From contig CAZOVB010000030.1 of NCBI GenBank assembly GCA_964583095.1, positions 1 through 47,526 of the forward strand: a DNA stretch of 47,526 nucleotides. The letters run 5' to 3'. The translations under genes and the position numbers were made by a program. Source of the DNA: CAZOVB01 sp964583095. GTDB lineage: Bacteria > Planctomycetota > Phycisphaerae > SM23-33. Every line of letters begins with the position of its first letter. Position 1 is the first letter of the stretch. The notes beneath the pieces are model-generated. The model saw only the letters and a list, made by a program, of their open reading frames with translations, was not told the DNA's origin and made no database searches. Below are positions 14,012-22,900 of this stretch, in pieces.

Positions 14012-14040
14012 AATATACCACACTCCCCGGCGTGTGTCAA
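14012..14040 (-). promoter_or_regulatory. Early leftward promoter, sigma70 consensus
   Basis: On the minus strand, TTGACA (14040-14035) and TATATT (14017-14012) are separated by exactly 17 bases. The start codon of the first early gene lies about 40 bases downstream of the -10. It drives the 9-kb early operon. Confidence 0.88.
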
Positions 14041-14052
14041 GCCTCATGACAC
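14034..14052. promoter_or_regulatory. Operator candidate over the early -35 box
   Basis: Perfect inverted repeat GTGTCA-N7-TGACAC, overlapping the -35 of the leftward promoter. The half-site TGACAC recurs at 14092-14097 in the rightward -35. Binding here by the adjacent HTH repressor would shut both promoters. Confidence 0.55.
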
Positions 14053-14090
14053 AATACTTCACGGGAATGTGTGGCAGGTTCTGGAATGTA

Positions 14091-14120
14091 TTGACACGTC
14101 GCGGGACAATGTGGTAAAAG
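14091..14120 (+). promoter_or_regulatory. Rightward promoter of the repressor gene
   Basis: TTGACA at 14091-14096, an 18-base spacer and TAAAAG at 14115-14120. It lies 20 bases before the GTG start at 14141. The -10 matches the consensus at four of six positions. Confidence 0.6.
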
Positions 14121-14140
14121 GGAACAGAAAGGGGCGAAAG

Positions 14141-14587
14141 GTGACCAAAGAGGCAAAGCTGGACTTACCGCAACTACGCAACGACTTGTTGGTGGCGCGG
14201 GGCGATCACGCCCTGGGGGATATCGCGGAGGATCTGGGGTGTAGCCCCAGCACGTTGTCTGTGCTGATCCGTGACAAGCGCATGGGGCCCGAGATGGGGG
14301 CCCGGCTCCGGGAGTGGCTGGACCGGCACGGCTACAGATGGACGCCCGCCGGGGGCCTGTCCCTAGAAGCGGCGAAAGCCGCCATGCAGGTGGAGATCGA
14401 ACAGGTACCGGCCCGCGAGGTCAGTCTACCGGGGTCGTTCGCCCGGTGGCTCAGGACCATCGCGGAAGACCTCGATGACCCCAACCTCAGCCAGCACACG
14501 AAGAGCGTCCGCCTTAATAGCCTCGTACAGGCGTTGGTCGATGCCCGCCGAACCTATGCGGAATTCTTTGAACAATCGGACGAGTGA
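14141..14587 (+). CDS. HTH transcriptional regulator, candidate phage repressor
   Basis: The product has 148 residues. A lambda-type HTH spans about 10-50 (ALGDIAEDLGCSPSTLSVLI), then LREWLDRHGY, then a helical C-terminal domain (100-148). It has no LexA-like peptidase, so control would not be by RecA-driven self-cleavage. The GTG start follows GAAAGGGGCGAAAG; the frame extends to 13976 but would precede the promoter. It stands divergent from the early operon, the classic repressor position. Its layout parallels the product of 14850-15272. Confidence 0.72.
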   Translation: MTKEAKLDLPQLRNDLLVARGDHALGDIAEDLGCSPSTLSVLIRDKRMGPEMGARLREWLDRHGYRWTPAGGLSLEAAKAAMQVEIEQVPAREVSLPGSFARWLRTIAEDLDDPNLSQHTKSVRLNSLVQALVDARRTYAEFFEQSDE

Positions 14588-14741
14588 CTCATGGTCCATG
14601 ACCGCTTCCCTGCCCCATGTTGTTGTACCACAGAATCAGCATCTTGTCAGGGGATGTATAGTGAGGGAACGGGCATGAGCACGAACTTTGCGAATTCTTT
14701 GATTCTTCTTTGCGAAGGGGTGAAACCGAAAGGAGGCCACC
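14588..14741 (+). promoter_or_regulatory. Intergenic region with direct repeats
   Basis: No gene is convincing here. TTTGCGAA occurs at 14687-14694 and 14709-14716, 22 bases apart (two helical turns), a possible operator pair. TATAGT at 14657-14662 could be a -10, but no good -35 precedes it. The strong site AAAGGAGGCCACC ends the region. Confidence 0.4.
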
Positions 14742-14849
14742 ATGTGGGCCATGTATCTGGAGGCCATGTACACCATCGGCTACTGGGTCGGGTACTACCT
14801 CGCGGTGTTCTGGAACTCCATCCAGAGCATGTTCGGTCTCGGGGGATGA
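14742..14849 (+). CDS. 35-residue aromatic membrane microprotein
   Basis: An open frame of 35 codons has a near-perfect site (AAAGGAGGCCACC) before its ATG and ends exactly where the next gene's ATG begins. It encodes MWAMYLEAMYTIGYW, then VGYYLAVFWNSIQ, then SMFGLGG: three tryptophans, five tyrosines and one likely membrane helix. Its place between two regulators in the lysogeny module suggests a role expressed in the lysogen, such as superinfection exclusion (inference). No homologue is recognised. Confidence 0.65.
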   Translation: MWAMYLEAMYTIGYWVGYYLAVFWNSIQSMFGLGG

Positions 14850-15272
14850 ATGACCCCGGCTGAACGGCGACAGGGCGTAGACCTCGCCCAGGACCGGGGA
14901 TGGGCCAAGCGCGAGATCGCGGAGGCCATAGGGACCAGTCCTCAGAACCTCAGCCAGATGCTCCACCGGGGCGATGGCCGGTCACGGTTCTACGAGCGGC
15001 TGGACGAGTGGCTTCAGGACCACGCGTTTGTCCCGTCCCCGGCCCCCCTTGACGGTGACGCCTACACGAGCATCGGGAGAATGCTGGAACCCATGGCCGA
15101 GGCGCTCCAGAACGGGGCCTTGTCCGGACCGGTGAAGGACGCGGTCTGCCGCCAAGCCCTGAGCATCCTACAGGCGCTCCTGCTCTCGTCCGGGTGTCAA
15201 CAAAGTGACAACACCAACGGTGACGGCCACGCACCTTCTGAGCCGTCAGAGCACAAAGCGACAAATGCGTAA
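14850..15272 (+). CDS. HTH regulator, likely paralogue of the repressor
   Basis: The product has 140 residues. The HTH is around 10-38 (KREIAEAIGTSPQNLSQML), then RLDEWLQDHAF, then a helical region to about 115 and a hydrophilic tail. The order HTH, LxEWLxxHxF/Y, helical domain repeats that of the 14141-14587 product, suggesting duplication. It abuts the microprotein stop with no spacer. It may act as a Cro-like or integrase-controlling factor. Its end contains the left candidate integrase arm site. Confidence 0.65.
   Translation: MTPAERRQGVDLAQDRGWAKREIAEAIGTSPQNLSQMLHRGDGRSRFYERLDEWLQDHAFVPSPAPLDGDAYTSIGRMLEPMAEALQNGALSGPVKDAVCRQALSILQALLLSSGCQQSDNTNGDGHAPSEPSEHKATNA
15206..15214 (+). other. 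Candidate integrase arm site, left of attP
   Basis: TGACAACAC, the same 9-mer found twice to the right of the attP core (15466-15474 and 15478-15486). Placement on both sides of the core is what arm-type sites of tyrosine integrases look like. Confidence 0.5.
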
Positions 15273-15363
15273 GTTCGCACAACCTGTTGCCCATAAAGGC
15301 TTTACGCGCAAGGATTTGTCCTTGATTTCCACCGCCCGGCGCGGGTATGATCCTCCAAACGGT

Positions 15364-15408
15364 CTCTGGATCAGGAGACTCCAGGTTCGAACCCTGGTCC
15401 GGCAGCCA
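15364..15408 (+). other. attP: attP core: 3' half of tRNA-Gln(CUG)
   Basis: The segment reads as a tRNA 3' half: anticodon loop C-U-CUG-G-A, stem strand TCAGG, variable loop AGACT, T arm CCAGG-TTCGAAC-CCTGG, acceptor strand TCCGGCA, discriminator G and CCA. An A72 that implies U1, with G73, and the CUG anticodon point to tRNA-Gln. Bases upstream do not pair with the anticodon or acceptor strands, so no complete tRNA is present. The integrase gene starts 85 bases later. Integration would rebuild the host tRNA. Confidence 0.85.
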
Positions 15409-15420
15409 TTTAAAGCACTG

Positions 15421-15463
15421 GCCCCCAAGAGTTTAACGAAACGGCTCTTGGGGGCTTTTCTTT
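15421..15463 (+). terminator. Intrinsic terminator next to attP
   Basis: An 11-bp perfect stem (15421-15431/15445-15455) with a 13-base loop is followed by TTTTCTTT. It lies 12 bases after the tRNA CCA, so after integration it would terminate the restored host tRNA-Gln gene. In the phage it separates the regulator genes from the integrase. Confidence 0.88.
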
Positions 15464-15465
15464 GG

Positions 15466-15486
15466 TGACAACACAAATGACAACAC
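15466..15486 (+). other. Two candidate integrase arm sites, right of attP
   Basis: TGACAACAC at 15466-15474 and 15478-15486, 12 bases apart, just upstream of the integrase start. A third copy lies left of the core at 15206. They could also mediate integrase autorepression. Confidence 0.5.
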
Positions 15487-15492
15487 GGAGCC

Positions 15493-16542
15493 ATGGCTAG
15501 CATCTACCTCAGAGGGTCTGTCTGGTACATCAAGTACAGGCGCGGCGGACGGTGGTTATACCAGTCCCTGCACACCAAGGAGGCCAAGGAGGCGGAGAGC
15601 AAGAAGGCCGAAATCGAGAAGGCCCTCCTGAAAGAGCGCATGGCCGGGCTCCCGGTCCGGGCCGCGCCCTCGGACCTGCGGGTGGCCAAGCTCAGGAAGA
15701 AGTGGAACGCGTGGGCGGAAGCGAACCGCCGCCCCCAGACCATCGACGCGGTCCGGCGGGCCTGGGACGCGTTCCTGAAAGTGAACCCTCACGTGAAGAC
15801 CATCTCCCAGGTCGGACCCGAAGAGATCGAGGACTTCAAACAAGCCCGCCTCAAGGACGTGTCCCCGAGAACCGTGAACGAGCATCTGGCCGAACTCCGG
15901 TCCACGGTCTACCGGGCCAAGCGGGAGGGGTGGTACGAGCGGGAGAACCCCTTCGCCCGCGTGGAGATGCTCCGTGAGGAGAAGGCGCTCCCCCGGTGGC
16001 TGGACCGGAAACAGATCGCCGCCGTCATGGCGGTAGCCGAGGCCCACAGCCGGGACATGCACCTCGTATTCGCCCTGGGGATCTACGGTGGGTTCCGGAA
16101 AGAGGAGATGGACCGCGCCACGTGGGGCTGGTTCCACTTCTACGACGCCCCCCGGCGGGGCGTTCACGGACTGGTCCACATTGAGGGCAGCAAGGGGACC
16201 AGGAGCGCCGTGAAGCGCCTCAGGACCGTCCCCATGAGTGAAACCCTTGCGCGGGTCCTGAGGGCCCACCAGCGGCCTTCTGGGTACGTGGTGAGGCCGA
16301 AAAACGGCACATTCAGCGGAAGATACCGGTTCGACCTGCGTGTCCCCTTCCGGGACGTCGTGAAAGCCGCAGGGGTCGATTGGGCGACCCCTCACACGTT
16401 GCGCCACACGTTCGCCAGCCGGTTGGCCATGGAGGGCGTGAGCCTGTACAAGATCGGCCAGTGGCTCGGGCACTCAGACCCGAAGACCACCCAGATCTAC
16501 GCCCACCTTCAGGCGGACGATCCCGAGATAGGGCTGGTGTAG
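15493..16542 (+). CDS. int: Tyrosine integrase
   Basis: The product has 349 residues. An AP2-like arm-binding N-terminus (1-50), a core-binding domain (60-160) and a catalytic domain follow in order. Catalytic residues are R202 (GGFRKEEM), a lysine at 234 or 241, H301 and R304 (HTLRHTF), H327 (LGHSDPKTT) and the nucleophile Y336. It catalyses recombination between attP and the host tRNA-Gln gene. The start follows CGGAGCC. The gene lies immediately downstream of attP, its terminator and two arm-like repeats, and is the last rightward gene. Confidence 0.95.
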   Translation: MASIYLRGSVWYIKYRRGGRWLYQSLHTKEAKEAESKKAEIEKALLKERMAGLPVRAAPSDLRVAKLRKKWNAWAEANRRPQTIDAVRRAWDAFLKVNPHVKTISQVGPEEIEDFKQARLKDVSPRTVNEHLAELRSTVYRAKREGWYERENPFARVEMLREEKALPRWLDRKQIAAVMAVAEAHSRDMHLVFALGIYGGFRKEEMDRATWGWFHFYDAPRRGVHGLVHIEGSKGTRSAVKRLRTVPMSETLARVLRAHQRPSGYVVRPKNGTFSGRYRFDLRVPFRDVVKAAGVDWATPHTLRHTFASRLAMEGVSLYKIGQWLGHSDPKTTQIYAHLQADDPEIGLV

Positions 16543-16921
16543 AAACGCCCGCCACACGTCCAGTGCGGCGAGCGTCAGGGTGCGCGACCTAACGCGCACC
16601 GGGGTACTGTTCCAGGCCGTGTCTGGTCAGCTAAGCAGTGGGACCCATCCGTTTCAGCCGGACCTCCCGGCGTTCAGCAGGGCCCCTGGTCGTAGGGGGA
16701 TATCAAATATATACCGGTGATTCGCCAGGCTGGCTCACCGGAAGGCCTTTGTTGGCCACCTGCCACTGGCAGATGGCTCACGCGGGTTGCCCCGCGCCGA
16801 TGACCCGCCGTGGTACGCTTCAGTGAGAGGCGCGACGGGTACTCTCGACGGCCCCTTGCCGTCCACCTCCGGGCGGTTCCCGGATTGCCTGTATTGTATC
16901 ATACAGGACCGGTCCCCAGAA
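16543..16921. other. Gene-free region between convergent int and late operon
   Basis: I see no credible gene in these 379 bases. Several hairpins occur: GGTGCGC/GCGCACC at 16577-16598, a 10-bp hairpin around 16757-16779 with one G-U pair, GACGGC/GCCGTC near 16849-16865, and CCTGTAT/ATACAGG at 16888-16907. The last lies about 15 bases beyond the late-operon stop and may end leftward transcripts, but no T run follows on either strand. An AT-rich patch (GATATCAAATATATA) sits near 16700. Confidence 0.5.
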
Positions 16922-19900
16922 TTAACGCCCGTACTGGACGGACTGTTTCGCACCCGAGACCGCCCGGCTCATCGCCCCTCGCTGTTCCGGTCCGAGATCG
17001 ATACCCCGCGCTTCCGCGCTCCGCCGGAGATTGTCGATGCCCGCGTGGAGCCGGATCACCGGTTCGGCCAACCGCTCCAGCTTGTCGTAATCCTCGTCCT
17101 CCAGCGCGTCCAGGAATTCCCGGTAGTACTTGGACCGGGCCTCGCCCAGGCTGTACTTCAGCACCTGTTCCGCGTCCACGTCGTTCCGCTCCATGGCGTC
17201 CAGGATGTCCTCGACCAGCCGGTCCAGCTTCCGTTCGTAGTTCGGGGTGCCTTTGAACCCCTCGATGACGCCGGGGTCCGCGTACGCTTCCAGGGCGCGG
17301 GTGATGGCCATCTGCCCCTTAAAAGGGGTCATGCCCTTGTTCATGGGAGCGGTCCACGCGAAGTTGTTGTCTCGGAACGCGAAGGGGACGAATTTCTCGC
17401 CCACCGCCTTCAAGCGGCTCCCAACCATGCTGAGGCCCTGTTTGTCCTTACGGACCCAGTCCGTGGTGAACACCTCGCCCTCGTACAGGCCGTTCACGCC
17501 CAGAATCTGTTCCGTCGCCGTGTGGACGGCGGGGGAGGCTTTGCCGAACCCCGTCTTGAACGGTTCCGTGAGCCAACCCATGACCTCGCGGGCTTGTTTT
17601 CCAAAGTGCGTGTACCGCCGCCCTTCCAATTCCCGGCCTGTGGCGTGCATATACGCCCGCAGCAACGGGGTGATGTCGATGTCCCACTCTTTCCCGGCCT
17701 CGTTCTGCCACGGGAAGGGGTTGTCGTTTTCCTCGTCGTCCCCAAACGCTTGGTAGATCGCGTACTGGAACGCCATGGCCGTTCCCGCCAGGGTGACCGC
17801 CATGTTGCGCCAGTACCGAAGTTGCAGCTTCCGCAATTGCGGGTCGTGGGCTTGATGGAACGTCTCCGAGAAGATGCGGGCGTTCGATACGGTCCAGTCC
17901 GGGGCCAGCATGGCCCAGTGGAACATTTGCCGCGCCTTCGGGGACAACCACATGTGGGACTCCCACTCCTGCCCACCGAAGGCGTCGTTGATGTGCCGGG
18001 CAGCCTTCTCTTTGGCGACCTCGATTTCTTCAGGCGTGGCGGTGTCGTTGTCCTTCAAGAACTCGTTGACCGCCTCGTAGTATCCCAGCGCCTTCAACCC
18101 GGTGTGGTACCGGTCCCAGAGAGCCGTGTCCCACCACTGCTGCCCCTGCCGGAGCCGTCGGGCCGCTGTGCCCAACACAGGCACGCCCGAGAGGGCCGTC
18201 TCCAGCCGGGCCAACTGCCGGTTCGTCCGGTCCACGGGATGGTCGGACGTGTGGGAGATCTGGAGCCCGTGTCCAATGGCGTCCTCCAGGAACTTCGCGT
18301 TCTCCAGCAGGTTCAGGCCCTTTTTATGAGGCCGCTGGACCAGCTTGCCGTCCTCGCCTATTAGGACGAGTCCCCGAATGGGGTTGTACCACCGCCCGAG
18401 AACCGAGTTACCGGACTCCGTCAGGGCCATGTGGTGAAACAGCGACAGGGACAGCATGGCCCGTTTGGACGTGGCGTTGAAGGTCTCGATGGCACGGGTC
18501 CACCCGTTGCGCCACGGACCGTCCAGCACCTGACGGACCGGTCCTGCAATGTCCGGGTGGACGTACACGGGATTGAACTCCCGGATCGTCTCCCCCTTCT
18601 TGAGACCGCGCCGGAACATCGCCCGGTTGAGCGCCGGGTGGTCCATCTTCACCCAGCCGGGCTTGTACGTGGTGCTGACGACAGAGGGGAACATCTCGGT
18701 CGGGTTCCGGGGGTCGATGTCCTCGGGCCGGGTGTGTTGGAGCCGGATCGTGGGGAGCTTCTCCGCGAACATCTTGTTCGTCGCAACCCGCCAGTTCAGG
18801 GAACTGTACATCTTGTACAGAACCGCCACGTCCTGTGTGACGGGTTTCAGGCCGCCCTTCATGGCATCTTCCAGGGTGGGGAGCTTCCGCTTCTTGGCGT
18901 TTGGCGAATTCTTGATCCACCGGTTCACGAATTCCCGCCGTCGGCGGGTATCCCCCACGTAGAAGTGGGGCAGGTAGTCCTCGATGTACTGGATGTACTC
19001 GTCCTCACCCAACTCCTTCAGGTAGGAGTTGATGGCTTGCCGCTCCTGCTCGATGTGGACCGCGTACTCGTTCAGCACCCGGCGCATCTCTGCCGTCATC
19101 CGCTTTTTCACGTCCGCGAATGTGTCGCCTGGCTTGGTGAGCCGCCCAATCCCTTCGCGATACGCCCCGATGTCTTCAAGCTGGTCGGGGCTGAGGGCCG
19201 ACTGCCACCGGTTGGCCCGTTGGTACGCAGCCGCCGTTTTGGCCCGCCGTTTCCGGAGCGTTCCGAGAGCCAGCGCGGCCACCGCGCCACGAGCCTCGGG
19301 CTCCTGTCGTTTCCGCCACCGGTTGACCCGCTCCTGGGCGGTCTGCTTCCGCCCCGTGGCGGCCCCTTCAATGGGCCGCGCTTTCATCGACCAGAGCGTC
19401 TCTCCGGCGGCTTCTCGCTCTGCTCGTCGTTGCTCGATGCGAGCTTGCTCACGAGCAGCGCGGCGTTGCGATAGGCGTTTACCAGCGGTTTCAGCGGTTC
19501 GCCAGTCGGCTGGCCACGACGCGCTGAGGGCTTCGAGGAGGTCCGCTCTCCGGCGGAGTTCCTGTCCGAATTGTTCGACATCCTGTATGTCCTTTCCTTT
19601 CCGAACCTGGTTGTACGCCCACAGGGCCGCTTGGGCCTCTGCGGGGGTCCATCCTAACTCGTTTGCGACCTGTCTGCACCGTTTCTGCGCCAGGCGGATT
19701 TGCCGGTCCGTGGGTGAGTTGCGGTTAAACATCAACTGTGCCATGTGCCGGTCGATGGCAATTCCTTCCGGGTCGCCATGGAGGGCACGCTGGAACGGGC
19801 GCACCTTCTTCCCGGACAGGTCCTCACCACGCAGGGCGCGTTCCAGATTGGTCACCACGGACGGCATGAACCCCTCGAACTCTTGGCCCCTGAACCACTG

Positions 19901-22900
19901 GTCCATGGCCTTGAGGGCCTCGCTCACGTTGACCCCAACGGGCTTCATGGGCGACGTGGCGGCCAGGAAGTCCTTGAACAGGGGCGCATAGTCCCCGAAC
20001 ATCTCTTCAATGGTCTCCTGGCACTCCTTGTACCATTCGCGGGCCGTCCGGGCTATTTGGGCCGCCTCCACAAGCTCCGCGATCTTCAGCCGTACGCGAA
20101 GGGGCTTCAAGGCGAAATAGGGGTCGCGCTTCAAAATCTCTGTGGGAGTCGTCCCCGTCTGGGACCACTCGCGGGACGCAGACGCCAATTGTTGAAGTTG
20201 CGTCTCGGTCCAATTGAAACGCCCCGTGATCCGCAACAGCGCGTTCTTGAGCTTCGTGCGAAGCCGCTTCCACCAGTTCTGCACGGTCGGGTCCAGGTCG
20301 CCCGCCGCCACCCGGTCGGCCAACCATTCGCGGGCCGCCGTTCGACGTTCTTTGGGCGTGGTAAACCCGTACCCCATCTCGTCTGCGTACTGGCGGACTT
20401 CCCGCGCCCGTGCCGCCGCAAGACCGGCGAAGAACGAGTCGGCCTCCTTGCCGAGAACCGCCTCGATGCCCCGGTGCCCGATGACCTCGTGCGCCGTCAC
20501 GAACGCCGCATCATGCGCTGGGTCGAGGTTGTCCGCCACAACCCACACGGTGTCCGTCTCTGGGTCGTACACGCCCCGCATGCCCTCCCGCCGCAGGTTC
20601 TCCGGGACCTGTCCCTCAGACTGGACCACCCGCACATCAGACGGGCCGTTGCGCCACCGTTTCCGCATGGGCGCGACCTGCGCCTCCGCCTCGGACGCCG
20701 CCATGCCTTCGCCGGGCTGGCCCATGCTGTACAGTCGGCCTTCGCTTTCGCGCAAGAGTGCGTTGACCGCGTCCAACTTGACCTGGATGTCGTATTCCTG
20801 CTGCAAGGTCAACCTGTTTGGAGAGCCATACCCCCCCTCGCTGAGGCGTTCCCTCAGCCTCGTGGCCTCGTCCAGCAGGTCCGTCGTGGACATGCCCTCA
20901 TACTCGGCACGCGCTTCGGCGTCCTCCTGGTCCATGAGGGCTTCGTCCTCTTCTACCATCTCCCGTGCGGACTTGGGGGGGGGCTTCCGCATTTCCTGCC
21001 GCCGCTGTTTCTCCAACAGGATGAGGTCCCGTTCCTCCCGCGCCTGAGGTTTCCGGCGGGACTTGGTGTCCAGAAGCTCCTTGTGCGCCTGGGCCAGGGC
21101 CTCGTCCAGTTTGGCGTCCGAGTACCGCTCGAACTCTTCGGCGGTCCTGGCGGTATTGGCCTTCTTCTGGATGACCTTGCGCACGTCCGTGAGGGTGTAC
21201 TTGCCGGTCTTGCCGGACGGGTCCGGCCGATGGGTCCAGAAGTCCCCCTTTACGAGGCCAAACTCCTGCGCCTTCTCAAATGCTTTGGCCGTGAACGCGC
21301 TTTTGGAGAGCGGGTCCTCGTACGCGTTGTGATGCGGCTCTACCCCTTCTTCCGCCGCCGTTTCCCTTGGTGCAGGGACGGGTCCCCGCGCTTCTTCGTC
21401 GCGTTGTAGATCTTCGCCGCCTTGGTCTTCGCCTTCTCGGCGGACATCCCCTGCCTCTCGAACTTGTTCCGCATTCGCTCGTACCGCTTCGGCATTGGTG
21501 CCTCCCTCCAGGCGCTGTTCCGCCCGGATGATGTCGATCAGTTCCTGCGTGTCGGAAACCATGGGTTCCCGCATGGACCGGTCCGTGTCGCTGTCCAGCG
21601 GACGGTAGGACCACACGAACTCTCGCGGGAACCCGTACTTATCAATGGCCAAAGACTCCGAGTCCGGGTCTTCGTCTTTCGTGAGCCCGTAGTACCGGTC
21701 CCCCACCTTGACTACGGAGTGGAACTCATCTTTGAGGGAGAACGTGTCCTTGCCCGCGACCCGTACGGGCTTCCCTTCCTTCTTGGCGAACTGACGCGCC
21801 TCCCAGAGGGCGTGTGCGTCCCGCCCGCCCGGCATGTCATGCACCTCGGTGTTGTCTCGCACGTCGGGGTCCATGGCTTCGATCTGGTCAGCGGCGGCAC
21901 GTACGCCCTCGGGCGCGGCCTGGGCCTCGCGGGCCTCGGCCCCCGGTTCGTCCACGAGCGTGGCTGTGTATCCCGCGTCCGCCAGCTTCTGGACCCACCT
22001 GTCCGCTTGCGCGACCGGGAACCCCGCCATGGCGACGGGCTTGCCCTCCTCGTTTCGCGACGTTAACGATATGCCCGTCGCCCCTGAGAGCGCCTCGGCG
22101 TCCTCAAACATGGCTTCGTAGAAGTCCCCCCACCGGACCAGAAGGACGCTGTCGTCTCCGGCCTCCCTTTTCTCCTCCATGTACATGCCGACTACGGGCG
22201 AGGCACCGGACGGGTCCACCTCGTCTCGGGTCGCGAACGTCTTGCGCCTCTTGCCCCGCTTCTTCTCGGGCGCGGCCTGGGCCTCGCGGGCCTCGGCCTC
22301 TCGTGCGGTGCGGCTTGCCGCCCGTGCGGGGTTGGCCACCCGTTCCCGCATATCCCCAATGAACCAGTCCCATTCCTCCTGGGAGATGTCGTCTTCGAGG
22401 TACTGGCGGTACTTCTCTCCAACGACGCCATGCTCTTCGGCGGGCAGGTCCGGGGCCGCGCTTTTGCCCAGCTTGCGGGTCAGGTCGTTCCTTCGCGGGT
22501 CGCGCCGCGTCCCTTTTTGCTCGACGGCCTCGATGGCCGCGAGGATGTTCCGTTGCGCCTTGGTCCCTCGCTCCTGTTCCGGTTCGCCCAGAATGCCCCC
22601 CTCCCTCTTGTACGGGGCCGAACGGAAGTTCTGCTGGCCGGGCTCATAGGGGGCCGCGTACCCAACCTCTCTCTTGTCGGAGGGCCTTATAAGGTCGGGA
22701 ATCTGAAGCTCTTGCGCTATATCTTCGGCAGGGACTGGGCGGTCCACGTTCTTGTCCGTCTCCATCCAGTGTACAAGCCGGTCTACCTCGCCGTTGGTGA
22801 ACAGGTGCGCGTGTGACAGGATGACCGGCACACCGGAGGACTCGACGCTTGACGCCCGCTGGATGGCCTCGTACCGCTGTCTCTTGTCGCGCACGTCACG

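Noticed and set aside
14591..14863. Plus-strand 90-codon frame covering the microprotein region
   Set aside because: The well-placed ribosome site belongs to the 35-codon frame in another phase.
15295..15408. Complete tRNA gene at attP
   Set aside because: Only the 3' half folds; upstream bases do not supply the acceptor, D-arm or anticodon 5' strands.
21814..22362. Long plus-strand frames within 16922-45052 (for example 182 codons here)
   Set aside because: They are high-GC shadows of the leftward late genes; no ribosome sites and no recognisable protein features.
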